Shown: positions 6,560 through 15,311 of the stretch, piece after piece
Position numbering within the stretch: the stretch's first letter is position 1
Layout of the letters: the number at the start of each line of letters is the position of its first letter
Assembly (NCBI GenBank): GCA_008363385.1
Contig: RHKY01000004.1
Span: 113,500-177,499 of the forward strand
Origin: Acidobacteriota bacterium
GTDB taxonomy: Bacteria; Acidobacteriota; Thermoanaerobaculia; UBA5066
Direction of reading: 5' to 3'
DNA: 64,000 nucleotides
Program-made: the position numbers and the translations under genes
The notes under the pieces: model-generated
What the model was told of the DNA's origin: nothing
The model's input: only the letters and a program-made list of their open reading frames with translations
Database searches by the model: none

Positions 6560-9427
6560 ATGCCCCGAACCTCGCCCGTCGCGCGCAGGCTCCCCGGCCT
6601 CGCCCTGCCCGCCGTCCTCCTCGCCCTCCTCGTGACCGCTCCCGCCTCGCCGCTGATGGCCGGGGCGCCCGCCGACTCGCTCCTCCCGTTCCCCGTCGTC
6701 CAGAAGACGCTTCCGAACGGGCTGAAGGTGATCGTCGTGCCGACGGGCCTCCCGGACCTCGTCTCGCTCCAGATCCCGGTGAGGACCGGCTCGCGGAACG
6801 AGGTGGAGCCCGGCAAGTCGGGCTTCGCCCACTTCTTCGAGCACATGATGTTCCGCGGGACGAAGGCGTACCCGCCCGAGGCCTACCAGGCCGTCATCAC
6901 CCGGGCCGGCGCGCGGCAGAACGCCTACACGACGGACGACTACACGAACTACCACGTCACGTTCGCCAAGGAGGACCTGGAGAAGATCCTCGAGATCGAG
7001 GCCGACCGCTTCCGGAACCTCTCGTACCCCGAGGCGGCGTTCAAGACGGAGGCCCGCGCCGTCCTCGGCGAGTACAACAAGAACAGCGCCAACCCGATCG
7101 CCCAGCTGGAGGAGACCCAGCGGGACGCGGCCTTCACGACGCACACGTACAAGCACACGACGATGGGCTTCCTCCGGGACATCGAGGAGATGCCCAACCA
7201 GTTCGAGTACTCCAGGCTCTTCTTCGACCGGTGGTACCGGCCCGAGTACGCCACCCTGATCGTGGCGGGCGACGTGGAGGCGGAGAAGGTCCTGCCGCTC
7301 GTCGAGAAGTACTGGGGAGGCTGGCAGCGCGGGAGCTACACGGTCGAGGTCCCGAGAGAGCCGGAGCCGAAGGGCCCCGTCACCGCCCACGTCGCCTGGA
7401 AGACGCCGACGCTCCCCTGGGTCACCGTCGCCTTCCACGGGCCCGCCTTCTCGGAGACGGAGAAGGACTTCGCGGCCGTGGACCTCCTCTTCGAGCTCTA
7501 CTTCGGCGAGACGTCGCCGCTCTACAAGCGCCTCGTCCAGGACGAGCAGAAGCTCGACTCCCTCTTCACCGACGTCTCGCCGTCCGCCGACCCGGGCCTC
7601 GTCGGGGCCTGGGCGCGGCTGAAGAAGGCCGAGGACGCGCTCTACGTCCGCGACGCGCTCCTCTCGACGTTCGCCGAGGCGCGGGTGAAGCTCGTCGACC
7701 CGGAGCGCCTCGTGGACGCGCAGTCCAACGCCCGGTACTCCCTCGTCCGCTCGCTCGACAACACCGAGAGGATCGCGGGCGTCCTGGCCCGGTACGTCCG
7801 CCACCGCGGCGCCTTCGAGACGCTCGACGCCTACTACCGCGTCTACGCCTCCGTCACGCCCGAGGACGTCCGGGCCGCGGCGCGGAAGGTCTTCACCGAC
7901 TCCCGCCTCGTCCTGACGACCCTCGCCAAGGACCCGCTCCCCGAGGCGGTGAAGACGCTCCCGGCGATCGCGTCGCTCGAGCCGAAGGCCGCGCCCGCCG
8001 ACGTCCCGACGATCGTCCAGAAGAGCGCCCTGCCCCTCCTGAACGTCAAGCTCTCCTTCGCCGCCGGCTCGGCCCACGACCCGAAGGGGAAGGAGGGGCT
8101 CGCCGCGCTCGCCGCCTCGATGGTCGCCGAGGCCGGCTCGCGCGACCGGAAGATCGACGAGATCCAGAAGGCCCTCTTCCCGATGGCCGGCGTCTTCCGG
8201 GTCCTCGTGGACAAGGAGCTGACCACCTTCACCGGCGTCGTCCACCGCGACAACGCCGCGGCCTTCCTCGACCTCGTCCTGCCCCAGCTCCTCGACCCGG
8301 GCTACCGCGAGGAGGACTTCCGGCGGCTGAAGGACGCGCAGCAGAACGCCCTCCTCGTCGACCTCGTCGACGCCAACGAGGAGGAGCTGGGCAAGGAGCG
8401 CCTCCAGGAGCTGATCTTCGCGGGGACGCCCTACGCCCACCCGGTCCTGGGGACGAAGGCCGGCATCGAGGCCATCACGCTCGAGGACGTGAAGGCGTTC
8501 GTCGCGAGGGCCTACACGAAGGGGGCGCTCACGCTCGGCGTCGCCGGGGACGTCTCCGACGAGCGCCTCGCCGCGCTGAAGGAGGCCCTCGGGCGCCTCC
8601 CGGACGGGCCCGGCCTCCCGGCGCCGCAGGGGGTCTCCGGCCGGAAGCCGAAGGGGCTCGCCCTCGACGTCGTGAAGAAGGAGACGCGCGCCACGGCGAT
8701 CTCCCTCGGCCACCCGATCGAGGTGACCCGCTCGCACCCCGACTTCGCCGCGCTCTCCGTCGCCCGCAGCTTCCTCGGCGAGCACCGCTCCTCCTCCTCG
8801 CACCTCTACCAGGTGATCCGCGAGACACGCGGGATGAACTACGGCGACTACGCCTACATCGAGGCGTTCCCGCGCGGCATGTTCCAGTTCACCCCCGACC
8901 CGAACATCCCCCGCCGGGCGCAGATCTTCGAGGTCTGGATCCGCCCCGTCACCCCCGAGAACGGGCCCATGGCCCTGAAGCTCGCCCTCCACGAGCTGAA
9001 GCGCCTCGTCGAGAAGGGGATGACGAAGGCCGAGTTCGAGGCGACGCGCGACTACCTGACGAAGAACGTCTTCGTCCAGACCGCCACGCAGGACCAGCGC
9101 CTCGGGTCTGCGATCGACTCCCGCTGGTACGGCGTCGGCGACTACGCCCCGACGATGCGCGAGCGGCTCGGCAAGCTGACGCTCGCCGACGTCAACCGGG
9201 CGATCAAGAAGCACCTCTCCTGGCGGGACCTGCAGGTCGTCGCCGTCACGAAGGACGCCGAGGGGCTCCGCGACAAGCTCCTGTCCGCCGCTCCGGCCAC
9301 GATCAGGTACGACGCCCCGAAGCCGAAGGAGGTCCTCGACGCGGACGCCCGCGTCGGGGCGGAGAAGCTCGGGCTCTCGCCGCAGGCGGTCACCATCACC
9401 CCCGCCGAGGAGGTCTTCTCCCGGTAG
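6560..9427 (+). CDS. M16-family (pitrilysin/insulinase) zinc peptidase, secreted
   Basis: The protein has 955 residues from ATG 6560, which has AGAGAGG about 8 bases upstream; a GTG at 6551 is the alternative. A signal peptide (LALPAVLLALLVTAPASPLMA) leads into an M16 domain with the inverted zinc motif HFFEH and the downstream glutamate in EARAVLGEYN. A second M16-like half (from about residue 480) lacks the zinc motif, as is usual for the inactive partner domain. Such clam-shell peptidases degrade peptides in the periplasm. The gene ends at a strong hairpin and is divergent from the OPT transporter. Confidence 0.92.
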   Translation: MPRTSPVARRLPGLALPAVLLALLVTAPASPLMAGAPADSLLPFPVVQKTLPNGLKVIVVPTGLPDLVSLQIPVRTGSRNEVEPGKSGFAHFFEHMMFRGTKAYPPEAYQAVITRAGARQNAYTTDDYTNYHVTFAKEDLEKILEIEADRFRNLSYPEAAFKTEARAVLGEYNKNSANPIAQLEETQRDAAFTTHTYKHTTMGFLRDIEEMPNQFEYSRLFFDRWYRPEYATLIVAGDVEAEKVLPLVEKYWGGWQRGSYTVEVPREPEPKGPVTAHVAWKTPTLPWVTVAFHGPAFSETEKDFAAVDLLFELYFGETSPLYKRLVQDEQKLDSLFTDVSPSADPGLVGAWARLKKAEDALYVRDALLSTFAEARVKLVDPERLVDAQSNARYSLVRSLDNTERIAGVLARYVRHRGAFETLDAYYRVYASVTPEDVRAAARKVFTDSRLVLTTLAKDPLPEAVKTLPAIASLEPKAAPADVPTIVQKSALPLLNVKLSFAAGSAHDPKGKEGLAALAASMVAEAGSRDRKIDEIQKALFPMAGVFRVLVDKELTTFTGVVHRDNAAAFLDLVLPQLLDPGYREEDFRRLKDAQQNALLVDLVDANEEELGKERLQELIFAGTPYAHPVLGTKAGIEAITLEDVKAFVARAYTKGALTLGVAGDVSDERLAALKEALGRLPDGPGLPAPQGVSGRKPKGLALDVVKKETRATAISLGHPIEVTRSHPDFAALSVARSFLGEHRSSSSHLYQVIRETRGMNYGDYAYIEAFPRGMFQFTPDPNIPRRAQIFEVWIRPVTPENGPMALKLALHELKRLVEKGMTKAEFEATRDYLTKNVFVQTATQDQRLGSAIDSRWYGVGDYAPTMRERLGKLTLADVNRAIKKHLSWRDLQVVAVTKDAEGLRDKLLSAAPATIRYDAPKPKEVLDADARVGAEKLGLSPQAVTITPAEEVFSR

Positions 9428-9443
9428 TCAGGCTCGTCCGGAA

Positions 9444-9478
9444 GGCCCCTGGGGCCGGCGCTGCCGGCCCCAGGGGCC
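9444..9478 (+). terminator. Hairpin terminator after the M16 peptidase gene
   Basis: A perfect 15-bp GC-rich stem (9444-9458 with 9464-9478) with a CGCTG loop lies 16 bases after the stop codon. It has no real T-tract. Confidence 0.7.
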
Positions 9479-9484
9479 CTTCGA

Positions 9485-9490
9485 CATAAT
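9485..9490 (+). promoter_or_regulatory. -10 element of a probably leaderless transcript
   Basis: CATAAT ends 6 bases before the ATG at 9497, and no Shine-Dalgarno is present. A start of transcription at or next to the ATG is implied. Confidence 0.55.
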
Positions 9491-9496
9491 CGGCGG

Positions 9497-9886
9497 ATGA
9501 CTCCGACGCCCGCGCTCACGCTCGTCGCCATCGGCGTCCTCGGCGGCCTCTTCGCCGGCCTCTTCGGCGTCGGGGGCGGCATCGTCATCGTCCCGGGCCT
9601 CATCTACTGGGCCGGCTTCACGCAGCACCGGGCGACGGGGACGAGCCTCGCGGTGCTCCTGCCGCCGATCGGGCTCGCGGCCACCCTCGAGTACTACCGC
9701 CACGGGAACGTGGACGTGAGGGCCGCCGTGATCCTGGCCGCGACGATGTTCGGCGGAGCGTGGGCCGGGGCCCACTTCGCCAACCGGATGGCGGGGCCGC
9801 ACCTGAGGCTCCTCTTCGGGCTCTTCGTCACCGGCCTCGGGCTGTACCTGGTCTACGGGGCCTGCAAGCGCCTCGGCTGGATCTGA
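9497..9886 (+). CDS. Half-size TSUP (TauE/SafE-like) membrane protein
   Basis: The protein has 129 residues and about four hydrophobic helices. The N-terminus GGLFAGLFGVGGGIVIVPGL is the conserved first repeat of the sulfite/sulfonate exporter family. Normal TSUP proteins have about 250 residues in two such repeats, so this is a single-repeat form that would have to dimerise. It is a complete open frame with its own promoter-like element, so it need not be a fragment. The substrate is unknown. Confidence 0.8.
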   Translation: MTPTPALTLVAIGVLGGLFAGLFGVGGGIVIVPGLIYWAGFTQHRATGTSLAVLLPPIGLAATLEYYRHGNVDVRAAVILAATMFGGAWAGAHFANRMAGPHLRLLFGLFVTGLGLYLVYGACKRLGWI

Positions 9887-9892
9887 CGTGAC

Positions 9893-10070
9893 GCAGGGGG
9901 AACCCCGCACGCGCACCCGCGTGCCGGAAGTCGGTTCCCCCTGCACCCCCTCCGACACGAGCCCCTCCCCGTGTCGCAGGGGGAACCCCCGAGGCGCCTG
10001 ACCGGCGCCGCCGGGGGACGCAGGCGGCTCATGCCGCCGCGCGCCGCCTGATCCATCTGATCCAGGCGGC
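9893..10070. repeat. Cluster of inverted repeats (REP-like)
   Basis: The gene-free stretch 9887-10080 is built of nested palindromes. GCAGGGGGAACC (9893-9904) pairs with GGTTCCCCCTGC (9933-9944), enclosing GCACGCG-CACC-CGCGTGC (9907-9924). CGACACG (9953-9959) pairs with CGTGTCG (9970-9976), and a third copy of GCAGGGGGAACC follows at 9976-9987. CAGGCGGC occurs at 10021-10028 and 10063-10070 with GCCGCCTG at 10043-10050 between them. The layout resembles REP/BIME elements or a protein-binding array. Confidence 0.65.
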
Positions 10071-10080
10071 GGGATCTCGG

Positions 10081-10109
10081 TTGACACCCTGCCCCTGCCG
10101 ACCTACCTT
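10081..10109 (+). promoter_or_regulatory. Sigma-70-type promoter of the kinase-protease-regulator operon
   Basis: TTGACA (10081-10086), a 17-base spacer and TACCTT (10104-10109) form the best promoter match in the window. The predicted transcript would begin about 10 bases before the GTG start at 10127, just including the GGAGGGGAG ribosome site. Confidence 0.8.
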
Positions 10110-10126
10110 GGCGGCCGGAGGGGAGC

Positions 10127-11794
10127 GTGTCCCAGACGGTCGAGGAATCGCCCGCGAACGGCGCGGCGCCCGCCGCCCACGAGCCTCCCCCCACCCCTCC
10201 GGCCGACCTGAGGCACCGCCTCGGCCTGAAGATCGCGGCGGCGATCGTCCTGGTCGCCGTCGCCACCGTCGCGGCCTTGATCTACGTCTTCCTCGAGGCC
10301 CAGCGCTCGAGCCTGATGGCCGCCTTCACGAGGGGGGCCGCGCGGATCTCGGACACGATCCGCACCTCCACCCGCGACCAGATGCTCGCGGCCCGCAAGG
10401 AGGGCGCGTACCGGGTGATGCAGTCGATCGGCAGCCAGAGCTGGATCGACTGGGTGAGGATCTTCAACAAGGAGGGGCGGGTCACCTTCTCGACGACGCC
10501 CGGCGAGACCGGGACGATGGTCGACAAGAAGGCCGAGTCCTGCTACGCCTGCCACGCGGCGGGCAAGCCGCTCACCCGCCTCTCGCTCCCCTCGCGCGCC
10601 CGGGTCTACCGCGCCGGCGACCACCGGGTCCTGGCGATGGTCACCCCGATCTACAACGAGAAGACCTGCTCGGAGGCCGACTGCCACGTCCACCCCGCCT
10701 CGCAGCAGGTGCTCGGCGTCGTGGACGTGGCCCTGTCGCTCGCCGAGGTGGACGCCTCGCTGTCGCTCCTGGCCCGCCAGGCGGTCGGGATCGGGGGAGC
10801 GGCCGTCGTCCTCCTCGCCCTCCTCACGTTCTGGTCCGTCCGCCGCCTCGTCCTCCGCCCGGTCGCCGACCTGGTCGCCGCCACCGAGCGCGTCGGCCGC
10901 GGCCAGCTCGGGACGACGCTCACGGTCCGGGCCAACGACGAGCTGGGCTGGCTCTCCTCCTCCTTCAACCAGATGAGCGGGTCGCTCGAGCAGGCCCGGA
11001 AGGAGAACGAGGAGCTCCTCGAGAGCCTGGAGCGGAAGGTCGAGAAGCGGACCGAGCAGCTGAAGTCGGCCCAGAGCCGCCTCGTCCAGTCCGAGAAGCT
11101 CGCCTCGCTCGGGAAGCTCTCGGCCTCGATCGCCCACGAGATCAACAACCCGCTGGCGGGCATCCTGACGTTCGCCAAGCTCCTCGTGAAGACGCTCGAC
11201 GCCGGCCCCCCGGACGAGAAGACGCGCGCGATGGCGGTGAAGAACCTCCGGCTGATCGAGCGCGAGACGGGCCGCTGCACGGCGATCGTGCGGAACCTCC
11301 TCGACTTCGCTCGCGAGCGGCCTCTGGACCTGAAGGCCATCGACCTGAGGGCCCCGCTCGAGGAGGCCCTCTCGCTCACGTCCCACCAGCTGGAGCTCTC
11401 GGGGGTGACGCTCGTCCGCGACCTCCCGGTGCCGGTCCCCGTCCGCGCCGACTTCGGCCAGATGCGGCAGTCGTTCGTCAACGTCCTGATCAACGCCGCC
11501 GACGCGATGGGCAAGGGGGGGACCGTGACGGCGCGGGGCTGGGTGGACTCCGGGGCGCGGCGCGCGGCCGTCTCGATCGCCGACACCGGCCCCGGGATCT
11601 CGCCGGAGAACCTCGGGAAGATCTTCGACCCCTTCTTCACGACGAAGGAGATGGGGACGGGGCTCGGCCTGTCCGTCGTCTACGGCATCGTGGAGAAGCA
11701 CGGGGGGACCCTCGACGTGGAGAGCGAGGTAGGCCGCGGCACGACGATGACCTTCCGCTTCCCCCTGGCCGACGAGCGGGAGGACGGGGCCTGA
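10127..11794 (+). CDS. Sensor histidine kinase with heme-type periplasmic domain
   Basis: This 555-residue protein has a first membrane helix at about 36-56, a periplasmic domain at 57-217, a second helix at 218-238, a HAMP domain (239-292), a coiled coil, a HisKA helix with the phospho-acceptor H337 in SIAHEINNPLAG, and an HATPase domain (NAADAMGKGG, DTGPGIS, GTGLGLS). The sensor region contains CYACH (C139, C142, H143), a c-type heme motif, and CSEADCH (C181, C186, H187), a C-x4-CH variant. Covalent heme and redox, O2 or NO sensing are likely but inferred. It starts at GTG 10127 and is followed within 3 bases by the archaemetzincin gene, then by the NtrC-type regulator, its likely partner. 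Confidence 0.9.
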   Translation: MSQTVEESPANGAAPAAHEPPPTPPADLRHRLGLKIAAAIVLVAVATVAALIYVFLEAQRSSLMAAFTRGAARISDTIRTSTRDQMLAARKEGAYRVMQSIGSQSWIDWVRIFNKEGRVTFSTTPGETGTMVDKKAESCYACHAAGKPLTRLSLPSRARVYRAGDHRVLAMVTPIYNEKTCSEADCHVHPASQQVLGVVDVALSLAEVDASLSLLARQAVGIGGAAVVLLALLTFWSVRRLVLRPVADLVAATERVGRGQLGTTLTVRANDELGWLSSSFNQMSGSLEQARKENEELLESLERKVEKRTEQLKSAQSRLVQSEKLASLGKLSASIAHEINNPLAGILTFAKLLVKTLDAGPPDEKTRAMAVKNLRLIERETGRCTAIVRNLLDFARERPLDLKAIDLRAPLEEALSLTSHQLELSGVTLVRDLPVPVPVRADFGQMRQSFVNVLINAADAMGKGGTVTARGWVDSGARRAAVSIADTGPGISPENLGKIFDPFFTTKEMGTGLGLSVVYGIVEKHGGTLDVESEVGRGTTMTFRFPLADEREDGA

Positions 11795-11797
11795 GGC

Positions 11798-12355
11798 GTG
11801 GGCTCGATCGCGCTCTGGTGGATCGGCGCCGCGGGAGCGGACCCGGCCCTCCTCTCCGGCGTCCGGGGGCACCTGGCGGAGGAGTACGGGCTGCCGGCGG
11901 TCGACCACGAGTCCGCCGAGCGCCCGCGCGGGGTCTTCGACGCGCGGCGCGGCCAGCACTCCTCGACGAAGATCCTGGAGTGGCTCGTCGAGCGCGTCCC
12001 GGCCGGGGCGGTGAGGGTCCTGGCCGTCACGGACGCCGACCTCTTCATCCCGATCCTGACGTTCGTCTTCGGCGAGGCCCAGCTGCGCGGGGCGGCCGCG
12101 GTCGTCTCGACGGCCCGGCTGGGCGACCCCGGCCCGTTCGCCCCGGACCCGCGCCGGCTCCAGTCGAGGCTTTCCAAGGAGTGCGTCCACGAGCTCGGGC
12201 ACACGTTCGGCCTGACCCACTGCCGGACGCCCCGGTGCGTCATGGGGCGCTCCGCGAGCCTCGTGGACGTGGACGAGAAGTCCCCGCACCTCTGCGAAGC
12301 CTGCCACTCGCGGTACCGGTCCCTCACGGTCCACAATGGAGCGCGCGATGAGTAA
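11798..12355 (+). CDS. amzA: Archaemetzincin-family zinc metalloprotease
   Basis: The 185-residue protein carries the archaemetzincin signature: HELGHTFGLTHC, then four residues, CVM, then CEAC. This corresponds to HE-x2-H-x2-G-x3-C-x4-C-x-M ... C-x2-C. The histidines bind the catalytic zinc and the four cysteines a structural zinc. There is no signal peptide, so it acts in the cytoplasm. It starts at GTG 11798, 3 bases after the kinase stop, and its last 8 bases overlap the start of the response regulator. That coupling suggests the protease works with or on the two-component system, for example by clearing a regulator. The physiological substrates of this family are poorly known. Confidence 0.93.
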   Translation: MGSIALWWIGAAGADPALLSGVRGHLAEEYGLPAVDHESAERPRGVFDARRGQHSSTKILEWLVERVPAGAVRVLAVTDADLFIPILTFVFGEAQLRGAAAVVSTARLGDPGPFAPDPRRLQSRLSKECVHELGHTFGLTHCRTPRCVMGRSASLVDVDEKSPHLCEACHSRYRSLTVHNGARDE

Positions 12356-13730
12356 GAAGAGCACCCGGATCCTGGTGGTCGACGACGAGGAGATCGTCCG
12401 CGAGTCGCTGACGGCGTGGCTCGAGAAGGACGGCTACACGCTGGAGTCCGCCGAGGACGGGCCGACGGCCCTGAAGCTCCTGCGCGCCTCGACCTGGTCG
12501 ATCCTCCTCGTCGACCTGAAGATGCCGGGGATGGACGGGCTGGAGGTGCTCGCCCACGCCAAGGAGATCCAGCCCGACACGGCCGTCGTCATCATGACGG
12601 CCTTCGCCACCGTCGACACCGCGGTCAACGCGATGAAGGGCGGCGCCTACGACTACCTCGTCAAGCCGTTCGACCCGGAAGAACTGTCTCTCATGATCCA
12701 GAAGATCGTCGCCCAGCAGGCCCTCCGCCGCGAGAACCTGATCCTGAGGAAGGTCCTCAAGCGCGAGTACCGCTTCCGGGACCTCGTCAGCAAGAGCGCC
12801 TCGATGCAGGCCGTCTTCGACCTGGCGCGGACGGCGGCCCGGAGCCCCTCGACGATCCTCGTCCTCGGCGAGAGCGGGACGGGCAAGGAGCTCCTGGCCC
12901 GCGCCGTCCACGCCGAGAGCCCCCGCTCGGCGAAGCCCTTCGTGGCCGTGTCGTGCGCGGCGCTGACCGAGACGCTCCTCGAATCCGAGCTCTTCGGGTA
13001 CGAGAAGGGGGCCTTCACGGGCGCCGTCTCGCGCCGCGAGGGGCGCTTCGAGGCGGCCCACGGCGGGACCCTCTTCCTCGACGAGATCGGCGACATCGGC
13101 CCGAAGCTCCAGATGGACCTCCTCCGGGTCCTGGAGGAGCGGCGCGTGACGCGGGTGGGCGGGACGGAGTCGTTCCCGGTCGACGTGAGGATCGTCGCCG
13201 CCACGAACCGGGACCTGAAGCGCGCCGTCGCCGAGGACCGCTTCCGCCAGGACCTCTACTACCGCCTCAACGTCATCACGCTCCAGATCCCGCCGCTGCG
13301 CGAGCGGAAGGAGGACGTGCCGATCCTCGTCGACCACATCCTCGAGCGGCTCGGCGCCGAGCTGGGCAAGGAGGTGGACGGGATCTCGAGCGAGGGGATG
13401 GCCCTCCTCCTCGCCCACTCCTGGCCGGGGAACGTCCGTGAGCTGAGGAACGTCCTCGAGCGCGGCCTCGTCGTGGCGAAGGGCCCCGTCATCGAGGCCC
13501 GCGACCTCGGCCTTTCGCTGAACGACGGCGGCGAGGCGCCCGCGCGCCCCGCCTCGCTCGAGGAGGTGGAGCGCCTCCACGTCGAGCGCGTCCTCCGCTC
13601 GACGGGCGGGAACGTCACGCAGGCGGCGAAGATCCTCGACATCGACCGCGTCACGCTCTACGCCAGGATCAAGAAGTACGGGCTGAAGCGCGCCGAGGAG
13701 GAGGAGCCGGCCGAGGCCGGGACGCCGTAG
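12348..13730 (+). CDS. NtrC-family sigma-54-dependent response regulator
   Basis: The ATG at 12348 is preferred because it follows GGAG with a 6-base spacer and overlaps the archaemetzincin stop; an upstream in-frame ATG at 12336 is the alternative. The 460-residue protein has a receiver domain with phospho-acceptor D56 (LLVDLKMPGMDG), an AAA+ domain with Walker A GESGTGKE, the sigma-54 contact loop GAFTGA and an arginine-rich sensor region, and a Fis-type helix-turn-helix at the end (GNVTQAAKILDIDRVTLYAR). It would activate sigma-54 promoters when phosphorylated by the kinase encoded two genes upstream. Its gene converges on the next kinase gene with only 6 bases between. Confidence 0.95.
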   Translation: MSKKSTRILVVDDEEIVRESLTAWLEKDGYTLESAEDGPTALKLLRASTWSILLVDLKMPGMDGLEVLAHAKEIQPDTAVVIMTAFATVDTAVNAMKGGAYDYLVKPFDPEELSLMIQKIVAQQALRRENLILRKVLKREYRFRDLVSKSASMQAVFDLARTAARSPSTILVLGESGTGKELLARAVHAESPRSAKPFVAVSCAALTETLLESELFGYEKGAFTGAVSRREGRFEAAHGGTLFLDEIGDIGPKLQMDLLRVLEERRVTRVGGTESFPVDVRIVAATNRDLKRAVAEDRFRQDLYYRLNVITLQIPPLRERKEDVPILVDHILERLGAELGKEVDGISSEGMALLLAHSWPGNVRELRNVLERGLVVAKGPVIEARDLGLSLNDGGEAPARPASLEEVERLHVERVLRSTGGNVTQAAKILDIDRVTLYARIKKYGLKRAEEEEPAEAGTP

Positions 13731-13736
13731 CCCCCG

Positions 13737-15179
13737 TCAGGACGCCCGCCCGGGAGCCCCGGGGCTCCGGACGGACTCGGGGAGCGTCACCACGAACGTC
13801 GAGCCCGACCCGGGCTCGCTCGTCACCTCGATCGCGCCTCCCATCATCCGGCAGAGCCGCTGGCTGATCGCAAGGCCGAGGCCGGTGCCGCCGTACTTCC
13901 GGGACGTGGAGGCGTCCGCCTGGGAGAAGGCCTCGAAAAGCCGGGCCCTCTGCTCGGGCGTCATGCCGATCCCGGTGTCCGAGACGACGAGGCGGACGCG
14001 GGGCTCGCCCGCCTCGAAACCGTCGCGCTCGACCGCGAGCGTGACCGTCCCGTCGCAGGTGAACTTCCCGGCGTTCGACAGCAGGTTCAGCACCACCTGG
14101 CGGACCTTCCGCTCGTCGGCGACCACCGGGAGCGGCGCCGGCTTGCACCGGACGACGAGGCGGTTGCCGTTCTTCTCGAGGGCCGGGCCGACGGTCGCCG
14201 CGGCGTCGGCCACGAGCCGCGCCAGGTCGAACCGCTCCACGCAGAGCTCCATCCTCCCGGCCTCGATCTTCGAGAGGTCCAGGACGTCGTCGATGAGCGA
14301 GAGCAGGTGCCGCCCCGCCGAGCGGATCCGCCCGAGGTCCCTCACCGTCGACTCCGCCCCCTGGTCGCGGGCCTCCTCCTGGAGGATCTCGCTGTAGCCC
14401 AGGATGGCGTTCAGCGGGGTCCGCAGCTCGTGGCTCACGTTGGCGATGAACTCGCTCTTGATCCGGCTCGAGGCCTCCGCCGCCTCCTTGGCGCGCCGCT
14501 CCTCCTCCCGCCGCAGGCGCTCGGAGATGTCGCGCAGGAACGCGCTGAAGGTCCACGTCCCGCGCAGCTTCCAGGCCGAGATGGCCAGCTCGACCGGGAG
14601 CTCGTGGCCGTCGCGGTGTAGGGCCGCGATCTCGACCCGCCGCCCGACGAAGGGCCCCTCGCCGCGGGCGAGGAAGCGCTTCACGCCCGACTCGTGCGCC
14701 TCGCGGTAGCGCGCGGGGATGATGAGCGACGAGAGGACCCGGCCCACGGCCTCCTCCGCGGTCCAGCCGAAGGTCTTCGTGGAGCCGGGGTTCCAGCGGG
14801 TGACCCGGCCCTCGCAGTCCATGATGACCACCGCGTCGAGCGAGGTGTCCACGATCGACCGGACGCGGGCCTCGCCGTCCCGGAGCTCCTCGTCGCGCGG
14901 CCGCGCCGGCACGAGGCGGAAGCCGTCGGCCTCCTCCTCGCGGACGAGGGCGAGGAACTCGCAGGCCGCGCAGCGCGCGCCCCCGGGCGACGACGCCGGC
15001 GAGCCGTCCTCGCCACAGAGCGTCCCCGGGAGGGCCCAGCAGACGCGCCCGCCGTTCCTCCCGCCGTTGACGCCCTCCAGCGTCTCGTCCGTCGCCGCCG
15101 GGCAGACCCCTCCCGGGGATACGTGGGCCCCGCCGGGCTCCCGGCCGCACTGCTTGAATTCCCAGCACGCCAGCTTCAC
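13737..15179 (-). CDS. Two-CW-domain PAS sensor histidine kinase
   Basis: The 480-residue protein starts at GTG 15179 behind GGGAGGA. Residues 1-75 form a cysteine-rich module with [29 protein letters not shown] and CAACEF, the two-CW pattern that probably binds a metal or an Fe-S cluster. A PAS domain (about 105-230), a HisKA helix with [20 protein letters not shown] and an HATPase domain (GTGLGLAIS) follow. There are no membrane helices, so it senses a cytoplasmic signal, perhaps redox. No response regulator is adjacent on its own strand. The NtrC-type regulator gene converges on it but more likely pairs with its own operon kinase. Confidence 0.9.
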   Translation of the reverse strand: MKLACWEFKQCGREPGGAHVSPGGVCPAATDETLEGVNGGRNGGRVCWALPGTLCGEDGSPASSPGGARCAACEFLALVREEEADGFRLVPARPRDEELRDGEARVRSIVDTSLDAVVIMDCEGRVTRWNPGSTKTFGWTAEEAVGRVLSSLIIPARYREAHESGVKRFLARGEGPFVGRRVEIAALHRDGHELPVELAISAWKLRGTWTFSAFLRDISERLRREEERRAKEAAEASSRIKSEFIANVSHELRTPLNAILGYSEILQEEARDQGAESTVRDLGRIRSAGRHLLSLIDDVLDLSKIEAGRMELCVERFDLARLVADAAATVGPALEKNGNRLVVRCKPAPLPVVADERKVRQVVLNLLSNAGKFTCDGTVTLAVERDGFEAGEPRVRLVVSDTGIGMTPEQRARLFEAFSQADASTSRKYGGTGLGLAISQRLCRMMGGAIEVTSEPGSGSTFVVTLPESVRSPGAPGRAS

Positions 15180-15235
15180 GAAACGGTCCTCCCGGCGTCC
15201 CCGGGCCCTCGCCGGCTCCGCGGAATCTCCTGATG

Positions 15236-15264
15236 ATTACAGCATAAACTTCTCCAGACGTGAA
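15236..15264 (-). promoter_or_regulatory. Candidate promoter of the two-CW kinase gene
   Basis: On the minus strand TTCACG and TGTAAT are separated by 17 bases in a locally AT-rich patch, about 57 bases upstream of the GTG start at 15179. Confidence 0.5.
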
Positions 15265-15311
15265 TCGCGAGCCCGCGGCCGCGCCCCGTCCGGAGCCGCG
15301 GCGGCGGGGCG

